From: an uncultured Oscillospiraceae bacterium
Lineage (GTDB): Bacteria; Bacillota; Clostridia; Oscillospirales; Ruminococcaceae
NCBI GenBank assembly: GCA_934513685.1
Contig: CAKSWY010000005.1
Span: 1 to 64,000, forward strand
Length of the DNA: 64,000 bases
Direction: 5' to 3'
The notes under the pieces: generated by a model
The model's database searches: none
Seen by the model: the letters and a program-made list of their open reading frames with translations, nothing else
What the model was told of the DNA's origin: nothing
Translations under genes and position numbers: made by a program
Shown here: positions 23,201-31,633 of the stretch, in pieces
Layout: the number at the start of each line of letters is the position of its first letter
How positions within the stretch are numbered: the stretch's first letter is position 1

Positions 23201-24397
23201 TCAAAGGGCGGTTTCGGTGTAGCGCCGGCCGCGCAGGGCAAACAGCGCGAACACCAGCAGGCTGAGGCACAGGCTCAGCGGGGCCATCGCACCGGCACCG
23301 AGCGCATCGCACAGGCTGCCGCCCGCCAGATTGGCCAGCACGGTGCCCACCGCACTGGTAACGGTCAGCCCCATGGAGATGGAGAAGCTCCGGATGCGTT
23401 CGTCCGCCGCCTGGGTGAAATAGTCCACGATGGCGGCGTAATAAATGGCAAAGCTGACAGACTGGAAGATCTGTCCCAGATATAGGGGCCAGATGCCCGG
23501 CAGCAGGGCCAGAATGGCCGGGCGCAGAAGATTGGCCGCCAGCGCCGCCCCCATGCGCCGGTGCAGCGACCATTTGCGGGTGAGCAGCGAAAGCGCCAGC
23601 AGAGCAAGCGATTCCATCGCCGAGCCGGCGGCGCACACCAGGCCGAACACCTCGGAGCCGCCCTGCCGCTGGGTGACGATGAGCGACAGATAGCTGCCCA
23701 CCGGCCGGTGGCTGCACCAGAACAGGGTGCCCAGCAAAAGCCCGAACCGGAAGCGGGGGCTTTTCAGGGCGGTGGCAAAGGCCCCGGTCACCGAGAGGTG
23801 GTCGGCCCGGTGCGTCTGCATCCGGTTGCCCAGGCGAATGGCAGGCAGCCGGAAAAGGAAGGGCAGCATGGCCCCGAACAGCAGCGCCTGAAGCACAAAG
23901 TAGCCGCCCCAGCCGAACCGCTGGAAGAACAGCCCCGCGGCCGCCGAGGTCAGGGCAAAGCCGACGGAACCGGCGGACCGTACCCGGCTGTACACCAGCC
24001 GGCCGTCCAGCTCCCGGCTGCAGTTCACCCAGGCGTCCATCAGCTGGCTGAAGGGGTAGGCCAGCCCCGCAATGAGCACTATGGCCGCCAGCGTAAAGCC
24101 GCTGTGGGCGGCCAGCGCCGTGCAGGCCAGGCACAGCGCCCCGATGGCCCCGATGCACAGCATCAGGTAGTGTTTTGTTGGCAGAAACGTATCCGTAATG
24201 TAGCCGCCCACTGGCTCCATGGCCAGGTTGGCGCACAACGTCAGGCTGGTAAGCACTCCGCACAGCGAGGCGCTGCACCCCAATTGGGTCAGGTACATCA
24301 CGGCATAGCTGGAAAAAACGCAGTAGCCCGCATAATAAAAGAAGTAGGCGCCGGCAAAGGGCAGCGAGAAGCGGGGCTGCGCGTGGGGTACGTCCAT
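23201..24397 (-). CDS. MFS transporter, probable sugar or sialoside importer
   Basis: The 398-residue protein has about twelve hydrophobic spans and the layout of the small MFS_1-like/LacY-related group. It starts FSLPFAGAYFFYYAGYCVFS, with an arginine-containing loop between spans 2 and 3 region (GYITDTFLPTKHYL). It is the last gene of a leftward operon beginning with an RbsD/FucU-like mutarotase and a sialidase. This suggests that it imports a free or linked sialic acid, or another sugar handled by that enzyme. The substrate is inferred from context only. The gap to the sialidase gene is 22 bases. Confidence 0.85.
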   Translation of the reverse strand: MDVPHAQPRFSLPFAGAYFFYYAGYCVFSSYAVMYLTQLGCSASLCGVLTSLTLCANLAMEPVGGYITDTFLPTKHYLMLCIGAIGALCLACTALAAHSGFTLAAIVLIAGLAYPFSQLMDAWVNCSRELDGRLVYSRVRSAGSVGFALTSAAAGLFFQRFGWGGYFVLQALLFGAMLPFLFRLPAIRLGNRMQTHRADHLSVTGAFATALKSPRFRFGLLLGTLFWCSHRPVGSYLSLIVTQRQGGSEVFGLVCAAGSAMESLALLALSLLTRKWSLHRRMGAALAANLLRPAILALLPGIWPLYLGQIFQSVSFAIYYAAIVDYFTQAADERIRSFSISMGLTVTSAVGTVLANLAGGSLCDALGAGAMAPLSLCLSLLVFALFALRGRRYTETAL

Positions 24398-24419
24398 AAG
24401 GGCACCTCCTACTGTGTGA

Positions 24420-25487
24420 TCAGCGCAGCAGGGCCAAAGGCACCCGGGTGAGGGTCAGGGCGTGGGTGAAGATGCAGTTGCCGCCTTCCCAGCCCTGCTC
24501 GTGCAGGCAGAGTATGGCCCCATCCTTCGGGCTTTGGGCCAGGTCGGCCGCACCGGCCTCCTGCTCCAGCAGCACGCCGGCGCTCCAGGTTTTGCCGTCG
24601 TCGCCGCTCACCCGCAGAGTCAGGTCCCGGCGGGCGTTCAGGCTCCAGCGCACGGCTTCACCCCGGCGCTGCCGCTCCAGGGCTTCCTCGTCGCCGCAGG
24701 CGCAGTTCACAAAGGTTAAACGGCCGTCGGCCAGCGTCAGCAGCGCGCCGCCGCAGATGGGATCGGGCAGGGCTTCGTTCAGCCAGGGCTGACCCCAGTG
24801 CACCGGCCCGCCTGCGCAGAAGGCCCGGCGGCGCACGCCGGGAATCTCATGGCGCAGGGTGGCCAGCAGCGTGCCGTCGCTGCGCTCGGCCACCGAGGCC
24901 TCGGTGGGGTCGCCGATGCCGTTGGCGGCAGGCACAACGTTGCTGCACAGCCAGGTTTCGCCGCCGTCGGCGCTGTACAGGCAGGCGTAGCAGGCCGGCA
25001 GGTGGGCGTTTTCGCCCCGGCTCAGCCACAGGGGCACCACCAGAGTGCCGTCGCGCATTTCTACACCATGGCCCGGGGCGATGGCCCACAGGGTGACGGG
25101 CCAGTCTTTGCGGAAGCCGTCGATCGCGCCGGTCAGCTCCCGGGTCTCGCCGAAGGTGCGGCCATCGTCGGCGCTCACCCGAAGGTACAGGCGGCCGTAA
25201 TCGCTGCACCAGAACAGCAGCACCCGGCCGTCTTTGCAGGCCAGCAGCATGGGGTTGTGCAGCAGCTGCCCCGGGGCAGGCTCGGCCAGCACCGAGCGGG
25301 GGGCAAAAGTGGCCCCGTCATCGGTGCTGCGGTAGAGCAGCAGGGTGCGCCGGTCGCCCTCTTTTACCCGGCCTTCACAGCAGGCCAGCAGGGTGCCCGC
25401 TGCCGTGACCACCAAGCCCGGCACCCGGTAGGAATCAAAGCCGCCCTGGCCTCCCTCGGCCAGCAGGGTTTTGCGCAATGCGTCCAT
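24420..25487 (-). CDS. Sialidase-family (GH33-like) protein without signal peptide
   Basis: This 355-residue six-bladed-propeller protein is of the exo-sialidase type. The RIP-like motif appears as SYRVPGL near residues 19-25, carrying one of the arginine-triad residues. Four Asp boxes follow: STDDGATF, SADDGRTF, SADGGETW and SGDDGKTW. No signal peptide or anchor is present, and the protein starts directly with MDALRKTLLAEGG, so it should act in the cytoplasm on an imported substrate. Cleavage of a sialoside or related glycoside is likely, but some family members act on other acids or are lyase-like. It lies 3 bases after the mutarotase gene. Confidence 0.85.
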   Translation of the reverse strand: MDALRKTLLAEGGQGGFDSYRVPGLVVTAAGTLLACCEGRVKEGDRRTLLLYRSTDDGATFAPRSVLAEPAPGQLLHNPMLLACKDGRVLLFWCSDYGRLYLRVSADDGRTFGETRELTGAIDGFRKDWPVTLWAIAPGHGVEMRDGTLVVPLWLSRGENAHLPACYACLYSADGGETWLCSNVVPAANGIGDPTEASVAERSDGTLLATLRHEIPGVRRRAFCAGGPVHWGQPWLNEALPDPICGGALLTLADGRLTFVNCACGDEEALERQRRGEAVRWSLNARRDLTLRVSGDDGKTWSAGVLLEQEAGAADLAQSPKDGAILCLHEQGWEGGNCIFTHALTLTRVPLALLR

Positions 25488-25490
25488 GGC

Positions 25491-25928
25491 TCAGCCCTCC
25501 TCAAAGCGGCAGTCAAACTGCTTCACGTACTTTTCCATGCCGGAGGCGGAGTACAGCACCATGGTGCAGCAGCTGCCCATATCGCCGGTGCGCACCACAG
25601 CCTTGGCGCGCAGCATCTGCTCGTTCAGCTCGGCCTGGCTGATGGTGCCGCCGGGCAGCTGGGGCACCAGCTGCTGGATGGCCTGATACATCTCGGGGTT
25701 GTACTGGGGCATCAGCTCGAACACCTGATAGCGCTCGGCCACCAGGTCGTTCAAAACGGCCTTCAGCGTTTGCAGCAGGGTGGGTACGCCCCGCACGAGG
25801 GAGACGTCCACCACGTTGCAGCCCTCGGGAATGGGCATGTTGCCATCACACAGAACGATGGCGTCCTTGTGGCGGGCCAGGGCCAGCGCCTGCGCCAGCC
25901 GGGCATTGATGACGGTTTGCTTGACCAT
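25491..25928 (-). CDS. RbsD/FucU-family sugar mutarotase
   Basis: The 145-residue protein belongs to the RbsD/FucU family (PF05025), whose members convert sugar anomers (D-ribose pyranase, L-fucose mutarotase). Features: an N-terminal LAQALALARHKDAIVLCDGN with the catalytic-type His and Asp residues, then IPEGCNVVDVSLVRGVPTLL and the C-terminal ASGMEKYVKQFDCRF. AAGGAGGAG precedes the ATG. As first gene of the operon with a sialidase and transporter, it probably presents the correct anomer of the released or imported sugar to the next enzyme. Confidence 0.88.
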   Translation of the reverse strand: MVKQTVINARLAQALALARHKDAIVLCDGNMPIPEGCNVVDVSLVRGVPTLLQTLKAVLNDLVAERYQVFELMPQYNPEMYQAIQQLVPQLPGGTISQAELNEQMLRAKAVVRTGDMGSCCTMVLYSASGMEKYVKQFDCRFEEG

Positions 25929-26022
25929 AGTGCTCCTCCTTGAATGGGCCGGGCGCGCTCCGTTTCAGGCGGCCCGGCACGGTGCGGCGCCCCTGCGGGA
26001 GAGGGCAGGGACGAATGACCAC

Positions 26023-26050
26023 ACAATAATATGTTATATAATGTTATCTC
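26023..26050 (-). promoter_or_regulatory. Operator-like direct repeat in the mutarotase operon leader
   Basis: ATGTTATATAATGTTAT (26031-26047) has two ATGTTAT words spaced 10 bp, one helical turn, directly after the predicted transcription start. The word is shared with the GntR-type gene leader, supporting control by that regulator. Confidence 0.5.
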
Positions 26051-26061
26051 CCTTTGCCTGT

Positions 26062-26090
26062 AGTATAAAGCGGGCCGGGCAAAAAGTCAA
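26062..26090 (-). promoter_or_regulatory. Promoter of the mutarotase-sialidase-MFS operon
   Basis: On the minus strand TTGACT (26090-26085) and TATACT (26067-26062) with a 17-bp spacer. The remaining bases to 26336 contain a weak copy of the palindromic repeat at 26119-26134 and no gene. Confidence 0.75.
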
Positions 26091-26336
26091 TGGAGGAACG
26101 GGTAAATGCGGCAAAGGCCCTTCCGAGGGGAAGGCGGAAACCGGCCCGGGGCGTGGGGGCTTCTGCGGCCGTCGGGATTTGATCCGGCCGACGGCGCACG
26201 GCTTTTTTGCGCGAATTTTTGCGCGAAAGGTGTGGTCACGGAAGGTGCGCCTTTGTATTGCTGGCGCGGGAACACGCCGCCGCTCCGCCTAAATGCCCCC
26301 ATCGCTGCATAAACAAGAAGCGAGGTGATGCACGCA

Positions 26337-27107
26337 ATGACGGCTGAACAGATTTCTGCACTGGGGCGCACCCTGTTTGCGGGGCTGGCCACCGGGTTGG
26401 GCGGGCTGCTGGCGCTGGGGCCGAAGCCCACGCCCCGCGCCATGGCCGCAGCCATGGGCTTTGCTGCCGGGGTGATGACCGCCGTCAGCCTGACGGATCT
26501 TCTGCCCACGGCCCTTGGCTGGTATCGGCGGGCCTTTTCGCCCGAGGGGGCGGCGCTGGCGCTGGTCAGCCTGCTTTGCATGGGCATGGCGCTGGCGGCT
26601 CTGCTGGAGCGCTGCCTGCCGGAGCAGACCGGCCGCGGGCTGGACGAACGCCGGGCGGGTGCTCTGCGCAGTGCGCTGATCACTGGGGCGGCCCTGGTGC
26701 TGCACAACCTGCCGGAGGGGGTGCTCACCCTGTTTGCCGGGGCGGCGGATTCGGCCCTAGGCCTGCGCATGGCGCTGGCGGTGGCCCTGCACAACCTGCC
26801 CGAGGGGCTGGCCGTGGCCCTGCCCCTTTACTACGCCACCGGCAGCCGCCGCCGGGCCGTGGGCGCGGCCTTTGCCAGCGGGCTGGCCGAACCGGCCGGG
26901 GCGGTGCTGGCCTATGCACTGGTGGGCGGGCGGCTGCGGCCGGGCTTCCTCAACGGGCTGCTGGTGCTGGTGGCGGGGGTGATGGTGTGGGTCAGCCTGG
27001 CCCAGCTGGTGCCCACGGCCCTCACCTTCGGCGGCCGCCGGGCCAGCGCGGCCGGTTTTGGGGCCGGTGTGGCGGTGATGGCTATTGGAATTGCCCTGCT
27101 TTCATGA
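26337..27107 (+). CDS. ZIP-family metal transporter
   Basis: The 256-residue protein has about eight hydrophobic spans and belongs to the ZIP family (ZupT-like), which imports Zn2+, Fe2+ or Mn2+. The two metal-binding helices are recognisable: LVLHNLPEGVLTLFAG and LAVALHNLPEGLAVALPLYY. The downstream FASGLAEPAGAVLAYAL is typical of helix V. A His-rich cytoplasmic loop is absent. The ATG at 26337 is chosen because GAGGTGAT, a perfect anti-16S match, lies 7 bases upstream; earlier GTG and ATG codons at 26325 and 26328 lie within that site. Confidence 0.9.
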   Translation: MTAEQISALGRTLFAGLATGLGGLLALGPKPTPRAMAAAMGFAAGVMTAVSLTDLLPTALGWYRRAFSPEGAALALVSLLCMGMALAALLERCLPEQTGRGLDERRAGALRSALITGAALVLHNLPEGVLTLFAGAADSALGLRMALAVALHNLPEGLAVALPLYYATGSRRRAVGAAFASGLAEPAGAVLAYALVGGRLRPGFLNGLLVLVAGVMVWVSLAQLVPTALTFGGRRASAAGFGAGVAVMAIGIALLS

Positions 27108-27113
27108 TATACT
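27085..27113 (+). promoter_or_regulatory. Promoter of the lipoprotein/two-component operon
   Basis: TTGGAA at 27085-27090 and TATACT at 27108-27113 with a 17-bp spacer, overlapping the end of the ZIP gene. A GCGAAACCGG/CCGGTTTCGC hairpin follows at 27125-27154. Confidence 0.7.
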
Positions 27114-27189
27114 ATTTAAGTCAGCGCGAAACCGGCGAAGCCAGACCGGTTTCGCCGATTCTGCGGCTGCGGGCGGAAGGGGGATTTGC

Positions 27190-28455
27190 ATGAAACGGCG
27201 GTTGGCACTGTGTTTGTGCCTGCTTTTGCTGCTGTGCGGGTGCAGCGCGGGCGTGGGCACCGGCGCGGCGGTGGAAGAACTGCTGCGTGCACCCCAGCTC
27301 TCCGGCCGGTACAGCCAGGTGCAGAAGGCCCTGAACGCCTATCTGGGCGAATCGGCCCAGCTGAAATACCCCGTCAGCGGGGAAGAGCCGTCCCCCTTCC
27401 TGTTTGGCGACTGGGACGGCGATGGCCGGGAGGACGCGGCGGTGCTGTACGCCTGCAGCAAGGGGCAGAACGCCCATCTGGCCATTCTGGAACAGAACGA
27501 CAGCGGCTGGGCCGTCACCCAGGAGGTGGAAGGCCTGGCCCCGGAGGTGGAGAGCGCCGCTGCCGCGACCCTGGAGGACAACCAGGGAAGCCAGCTGGTG
27601 GTGGGCTACGGCAGCGCCCAGGGCGACCGGTATCTGGCGGTGTACAGCTACGCCGCCGAGACGCTGGAGACCGTTCTGCAGGAGAGCTACGCCCAGTACA
27701 TGCTGGAGGACATTACCGGCACCGGCGTGCAGAGCCTGGTGCTCATCACGCCGGAGACCCCCACCCTCAAGCTGCTTTTGTGGCAGGACGGCAGCTACCG
27801 CCCAGTGCAGGAGCTGGCGCTGGGGGCCGGGCATTTCACCAGCTGCGCGGGGCTGTACTCCGGCCGCGGGGCCGGTGCCGGGCGCTGCATCGTGGTGGAC
27901 GGCTGGACCGGCAGCGCCCTGGCCAGCGACCTTTTGTACTTTGACCGGGGCACCGGCCAGCTGCGCCGCTGGCAGACGGCGCAGGAGCTGTACAGCAGCA
28001 CCCTGCGCACCTACACCAGCCTGTACAGCGATGACCTGCTGCAGGACGGCCGCATTGAAATTCCGGTGCAGCTGAGCACCGAGGAGGGCGGCATGATCTC
28101 CGGCGGGATGGAGCGGCGGCTGGCCTTCATCGAATGGCGCGATTTCAGCTATGGTTCGGCGCGGGGGCGCAGCTTTGGCGTGCTGGACGGTGAATACGGC
28201 TTTTATCTGGCCCTGCCCGCCCAGTGGAAGGGGCAGGTGAACCTGACCGAGGGCGACACCGAAGAAATGTGGGAGGTGCGCAGCCTGGACGGCGCGGAGG
28301 TTTACCTGACCCTGCGCCTGACCGACCTGGGCCAGGCCACGGCGGGGTTTGTGCGCGCGGCCACCATCGGCAGCCAGCAGATCAGCATTCGGGCGGGGGA
28401 GAACGTGCCCCCGGAATACGCCGCCAATCTGGCGGCCCGCGTGACGGTGCTGTAA
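27190..28455 (+). CDS. Lipoprotein with FG-GAP/VCBS-like calcium-loop motif
   Basis: The 421-residue protein has a lipoprotein signal peptide (KRR, a run of leucines, then lipobox LCGC with Cys near residue 20). An extracytoplasmic region follows in which DWDGDGREDAAVLYA resembles the calcium-binding loop of FG-GAP/VCBS propeller repeats, and ITGTGVQSLVLITPE may be a second copy. It lies 29 bases before a response-regulator gene and a sensor-kinase gene in the same direction. It may therefore be the external sensing or output partner of that two-component system. No exact family is recognised. Confidence 0.8.
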   Translation: MKRRLALCLCLLLLLCGCSAGVGTGAAVEELLRAPQLSGRYSQVQKALNAYLGESAQLKYPVSGEEPSPFLFGDWDGDGREDAAVLYACSKGQNAHLAILEQNDSGWAVTQEVEGLAPEVESAAAATLEDNQGSQLVVGYGSAQGDRYLAVYSYAAETLETVLQESYAQYMLEDITGTGVQSLVLITPETPTLKLLLWQDGSYRPVQELALGAGHFTSCAGLYSGRGAGAGRCIVVDGWTGSALASDLLYFDRGTGQLRRWQTAQELYSSTLRTYTSLYSDDLLQDGRIEIPVQLSTEEGGMISGGMERRLAFIEWRDFSYGSARGRSFGVLDGEYGFYLALPAQWKGQVNLTEGDTEEMWEVRSLDGAEVYLTLRLTDLGQATAGFVRAATIGSQQISIRAGENVPPEYAANLAARVTVL

Positions 28456-28484
28456 AAAACAATAGGAAACGGAGGGAATACCCC

Positions 28485-29180
28485 ATGAGAAAGGTACTGG
28501 TTGTGGAGGACGAAGCCAGCATCCGCGAGCTGATCGCCCTGAATCTGCAGATGGCAGGCTGGGAGGTGCTGGAGGCGGAAAACGGCGAGCGCGGCCTGCG
28601 CCGCCTGAAGGAAGAAGGCCCCTGCGACGCGGCGGTGCTGGACGTGATGCTGCCGGGCATCGACGGCTTCTCGCTGTGCGAGAGCATCCGGCGGGACGAC
28701 CAGAACATCGGCATCATCATCCTCAGCGCCAAGGGCCTGGAGGAGGATAAGATCCGGGGGCTTTCCATCGGCGCGGACGACTACATGACCAAGCCCTTCA
28801 GCGTGTCGGAGCTGCTGGCCCGCATTGAGGCGCTGTGCCGCCGGGTGAACCGGGGCCAGAGCCAGCCCGCCGCCCAGGAGACGCGGCTGGTGAGCGGAAA
28901 ATTTGTGCTGGACGAGGCCAGCCGCATTCTGTACAAGGGCAAAACCCCCATTGACCTGACCCAGGTGGAGTTCCAGATTATGGAGCTGTTCTTCCACAAT
29001 CAGGGCACGGCCCTTGTGCGGGAGAAAATTCTGGAGGGCGTGTGGGGGCCGGGCTACTTCGGCGATGTGAAGATCGTGGATGTGAACATCCGCCGTCTGC
29101 GCATGAAGATCGAGGACGAGCCTTCCAGCCCCAAGCACATTCTCACGGTGTGGGGCTACGGCTACCGCTGGAACGCATAA
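28485..29180 (+). CDS. OmpR/PhoB-family response regulator
   Basis: This is a 231-residue two-domain regulator. The receiver domain has the acidic pair in VVEDE, phosphoacceptor Asp53 in VLDVMLPGIDG, and the lysine in DDYMTKPFSV. The C-terminal winged helix has the recognition region VKIVDVNIRRLRMKIED, then ILTVWGYGYRW. CGGAGGG lies upstream of the ATG. It is cotranscribed with the lipoprotein before it and the kinase after it. The closest functional types are PhoP- or WalR-like regulators, but target genes are unknown. Confidence 0.92.
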   Translation: MRKVLVVEDEASIRELIALNLQMAGWEVLEAENGERGLRRLKEEGPCDAAVLDVMLPGIDGFSLCESIRRDDQNIGIIILSAKGLEEDKIRGLSIGADDYMTKPFSVSELLARIEALCRRVNRGQSQPAAQETRLVSGKFVLDEASRILYKGKTPIDLTQVEFQIMELFFHNQGTALVREKILEGVWGPGYFGDVKIVDVNIRRLRMKIEDEPSSPKHILTVWGYGYRWNA

Positions 29181-29213
29181 GGCAGCCCGGTGCGGGCAGG
29201 AAGGAGGCGCGGC

Positions 29214-30647
29214 GTGAACAGCATCACCAAAAAGTGGCTGCGGGGCAGCCTGCTCACCACCCTGCTGGTGCTGCTGCTGGCCGAGGGCCTGTTTCTGTTC
29301 CAGAGCTACAACACCTATTACGGCGGGGTACGGCAGGCGGTGAACAGCCGGTTCGTGAGCATCAGCGGCCAGCTGAAGATGTACACCGGCGACGAAAAGG
29401 CCACCCAGAGCCAGCGCCGAAGCCAGGCCCTGCGCCGCATGGTGGAGCAGTTTGACGAGAAGGACAAGTTTGAGTTCACCCTGCTGGATGCAGGCGGCCA
29501 GGTGCTGGCCTCTTCCACTGGCCGGGCGGGCGAGCTGAGCAGCCTGGAGGATTTTCAGCAGGCCATGGCCAGCCCGGAGGGACGGGGCGAGGCCATTTAC
29601 CGCTCCGCCGCGGGCGAGCGGGTGCTGGCCATTACGATCCTCACGCCCTATCAGGCCGAGGACATTTCCGCCCTTCGCCTTGTGACCAGCCTGACGCTGG
29701 TGGACGAGCAGGTGATCCGGCTGATCTGGATCAGCCTGGGCGTGGCGGCGGCGGTGCTGGGGTTCAGCCTGTGGTCGGGTCTGTTCTTCATCCGCTCCAT
29801 CGTCACCCCGCTGCATCAGGTGGAGCGGGTGGCTCACGAGATCGCCCAGGGCAGCCTGGACGCCCGCCTGCCGGATCAGGGGCGGGACGATGAAATCGGC
29901 CGCCTGTGCGGGGCCATCAACCAGATGGCCCAGGACCTCTCGAAAACCGAGCAGATGAAAAACGAGTTCCTCTCCTCGGTGAGCCACGAGCTGCGCACCC
30001 CGCTCACCAGCATCCGGGGCTGGGTGGAGACCATTGCCGCCATCCGGGACCCGGCGGACGAGAACTACCAGAAGGGCCTGACCATCATCGGGCGGGAGAC
30101 CGACCGCCTGTACGACATGGTGGAGGAACTGCTGGACTTTTCCCGCCTGCAGAGCGGGATGAAGATGAACTGTCAGGCGCTGGATCTGGTGGCGGAACTG
30201 ACCGATGCGGCCTTGTTTGTGGAGGCCCGCATGAACAAGGCCGGGCTGCGGCTGGTGTACGAAGAGCCGGAGCTGCCCCTGCCCGTCTGGGCGGACGCAG
30301 GCCGGCTGCGGCAGGTGTTCATCAACCTGCTGGACAATGCCATCAAGTATTCCAACCCCGGCGGGGCCATCACGCTGGAACTGCTGCAGGACGGCGAGAA
30401 CGTCTATGTGCTTATCCGGGACGAAGGGCGGGGCATCTCGCCGGAGGATCTGGTGAACGTGAAGCAGAAGTTCTTCAAAGGCAAAAATTCGGTGCGGGGC
30501 AGCGGCATCGGCCTGGCCGTGGCGGAGGAGATCATCACCGCGCTGGACGGCACGCTGGATCTGGAATCCACGCTGGGCAAGGGCACCACGGTGAAGATCC
30601 GGCTGCCCCTCTACCGTCCCGACCCGCAAGCGGCGCCGGCGCCGTGA
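29214..30647 (+). CDS. Sensor histidine kinase with HAMP domain
   Basis: This 477-residue kinase has two membrane spans (about 12-30 and 170-193) flanking an extracellular sensor of some 140 residues. A HAMP domain (about 194-246) follows, then the HisKA dimerisation domain with His258 in SSVSHELRTPLTS. The ATPase domain has NLLDNAIKYS, DEGRGIS and SGIGLAVAEEI. A GTG start at 29214 is supported by GGAAGGAGG 8 bases upstream. It forms a pair with the response regulator 33 bases upstream. The signal is unknown; the general design is that of PhoR/WalK-type envelope sensors. Confidence 0.92.
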   Translation: MNSITKKWLRGSLLTTLLVLLLAEGLFLFQSYNTYYGGVRQAVNSRFVSISGQLKMYTGDEKATQSQRRSQALRRMVEQFDEKDKFEFTLLDAGGQVLASSTGRAGELSSLEDFQQAMASPEGRGEAIYRSAAGERVLAITILTPYQAEDISALRLVTSLTLVDEQVIRLIWISLGVAAAVLGFSLWSGLFFIRSIVTPLHQVERVAHEIAQGSLDARLPDQGRDDEIGRLCGAINQMAQDLSKTEQMKNEFLSSVSHELRTPLTSIRGWVETIAAIRDPADENYQKGLTIIGRETDRLYDMVEELLDFSRLQSGMKMNCQALDLVAELTDAALFVEARMNKAGLRLVYEEPELPLPVWADAGRLRQVFINLLDNAIKYSNPGGAITLELLQDGENVYVLIRDEGRGISPEDLVNVKQKFFKGKNSVRGSGIGLAVAEEIITALDGTLDLESTLGKGTTVKIRLPLYRPDPQAAPAP

Positions 30648-30691
30648 GGGGCCTGCCCCCGCAGCACCACATCAAATCATAAGGAGTAACC

Positions 30692-31633
30692 ATGGAAAAA
30701 CCAAAGGAATGTTTCCGCACCCGGGTGGGCGGTCAGGCCCTCATTGAGGGCATCATGATGCGCGGCCCCGAAAAAATCTGCGTGGCCGTGCGCAAGCCGG
30801 ACGGCACCATTGACCGGATGATGGATCAGGTCAAACACCACCCCTGGAGCAAGATCCCCTTTCTGCGGGGCGTGCTGAACATGGTGGAAAATCTGGTGCT
30901 GGGCTACCGCTATTTGATGCACTCGGCGGACGTGAGCCTGGAGGGCGAAGAGGAAGAGGAGCCTTCCAAGCTGGAGCAGTGGCTGCAGGACCATCTGGGC
31001 GATGCCTTTGAAAAGGCGCTGATGGGGGCGGCCTCGGCGCTGGGCGTGGTGCTGGCGCTGGTGCTGTTCATGGCGCTGCCCGCCTTCTGCGTGAAAACGC
31101 TGGGCCGCTTTGTGCCGCTGGCCGGGCCGGTGAAGGCCCTGCTGGAGGGCGTGGTGAAGATCGCCATCTTTGTGCTCTATCTGTTCTTGTGCACCCGCAT
31201 GAAGGAGCTGCACCGGGTGTTTGAGTACCACGGGGCCGAGCACAAAACCATTGCCTGCTACGAGGCCCGGCTGGAGCTGACCGTGGAGAACGTGCGCAAA
31301 CAGATCCGCTTTCACCCCCGATGCGGCACCAGCTTTATGATTCTGGTGCTGCTGGTGAGCATTTTTGTCAACGCCTTCCTCAGCTGGGACAATCTGGCCC
31401 TGCGAGTGGCGGGCAAACTGCTGCTGCTGCCGGTGGTGATGGGCGTGAGCTATGAGCTGATCATGCTGGCCGGCCGGTACGACAATCCCTTCACCCGGGC
31501 CTTTTCGGCCCCGGGGCTGTGGATGCAGCGGCTGACCACCTTTGAACCGGACGATTCCATGATCGAGGTAGCCATCGCGGCGGTGAAGCCGGTGCTGCCC
31601 GAAAACCCGGAGGAGTATACTTATGACAACTGA
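30692..31633 (+). CDS. DUF1385 membrane protein (YqhQ-like)
   Basis: The 313-residue protein belongs to the DUF1385 family (PF07136, B. subtilis YqhQ). The signature start VGGQALIEGIMMRGPEKICV is present, and later YHGAEHKTIACYEA and FHPRCGTSFMILVLL give the His/Cys residues conserved in the family. About four to five hydrophobic spans are seen. The biochemical role is unknown, but the gene is very often linked to prmC and translation genes. Here its end overlaps prmC by 11 bases. AAGGAG lies 6 bases before the ATG. Confidence 0.9.
   Translation: MEKPKECFRTRVGGQALIEGIMMRGPEKICVAVRKPDGTIDRMMDQVKHHPWSKIPFLRGVLNMVENLVLGYRYLMHSADVSLEGEEEEEPSKLEQWLQDHLGDAFEKALMGAASALGVVLALVLFMALPAFCVKTLGRFVPLAGPVKALLEGVVKIAIFVLYLFLCTRMKELHRVFEYHGAEHKTIACYEARLELTVENVRKQIRFHPRCGTSFMILVLLVSIFVNAFLSWDNLALRVAGKLLLLPVVMGVSYELIMLAGRYDNPFTRAFSAPGLWMQRLTTFEPDDSMIEVAIAAVKPVLPENPEEYTYDN

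Noticed and set aside
28302..30629. 775-codon minus-strand open frame
   Set aside because: It lies opposite the response regulator and kinase genes, which carry all catalytic motifs. It is a GC-bias shadow rich in His, Gln and Gly.
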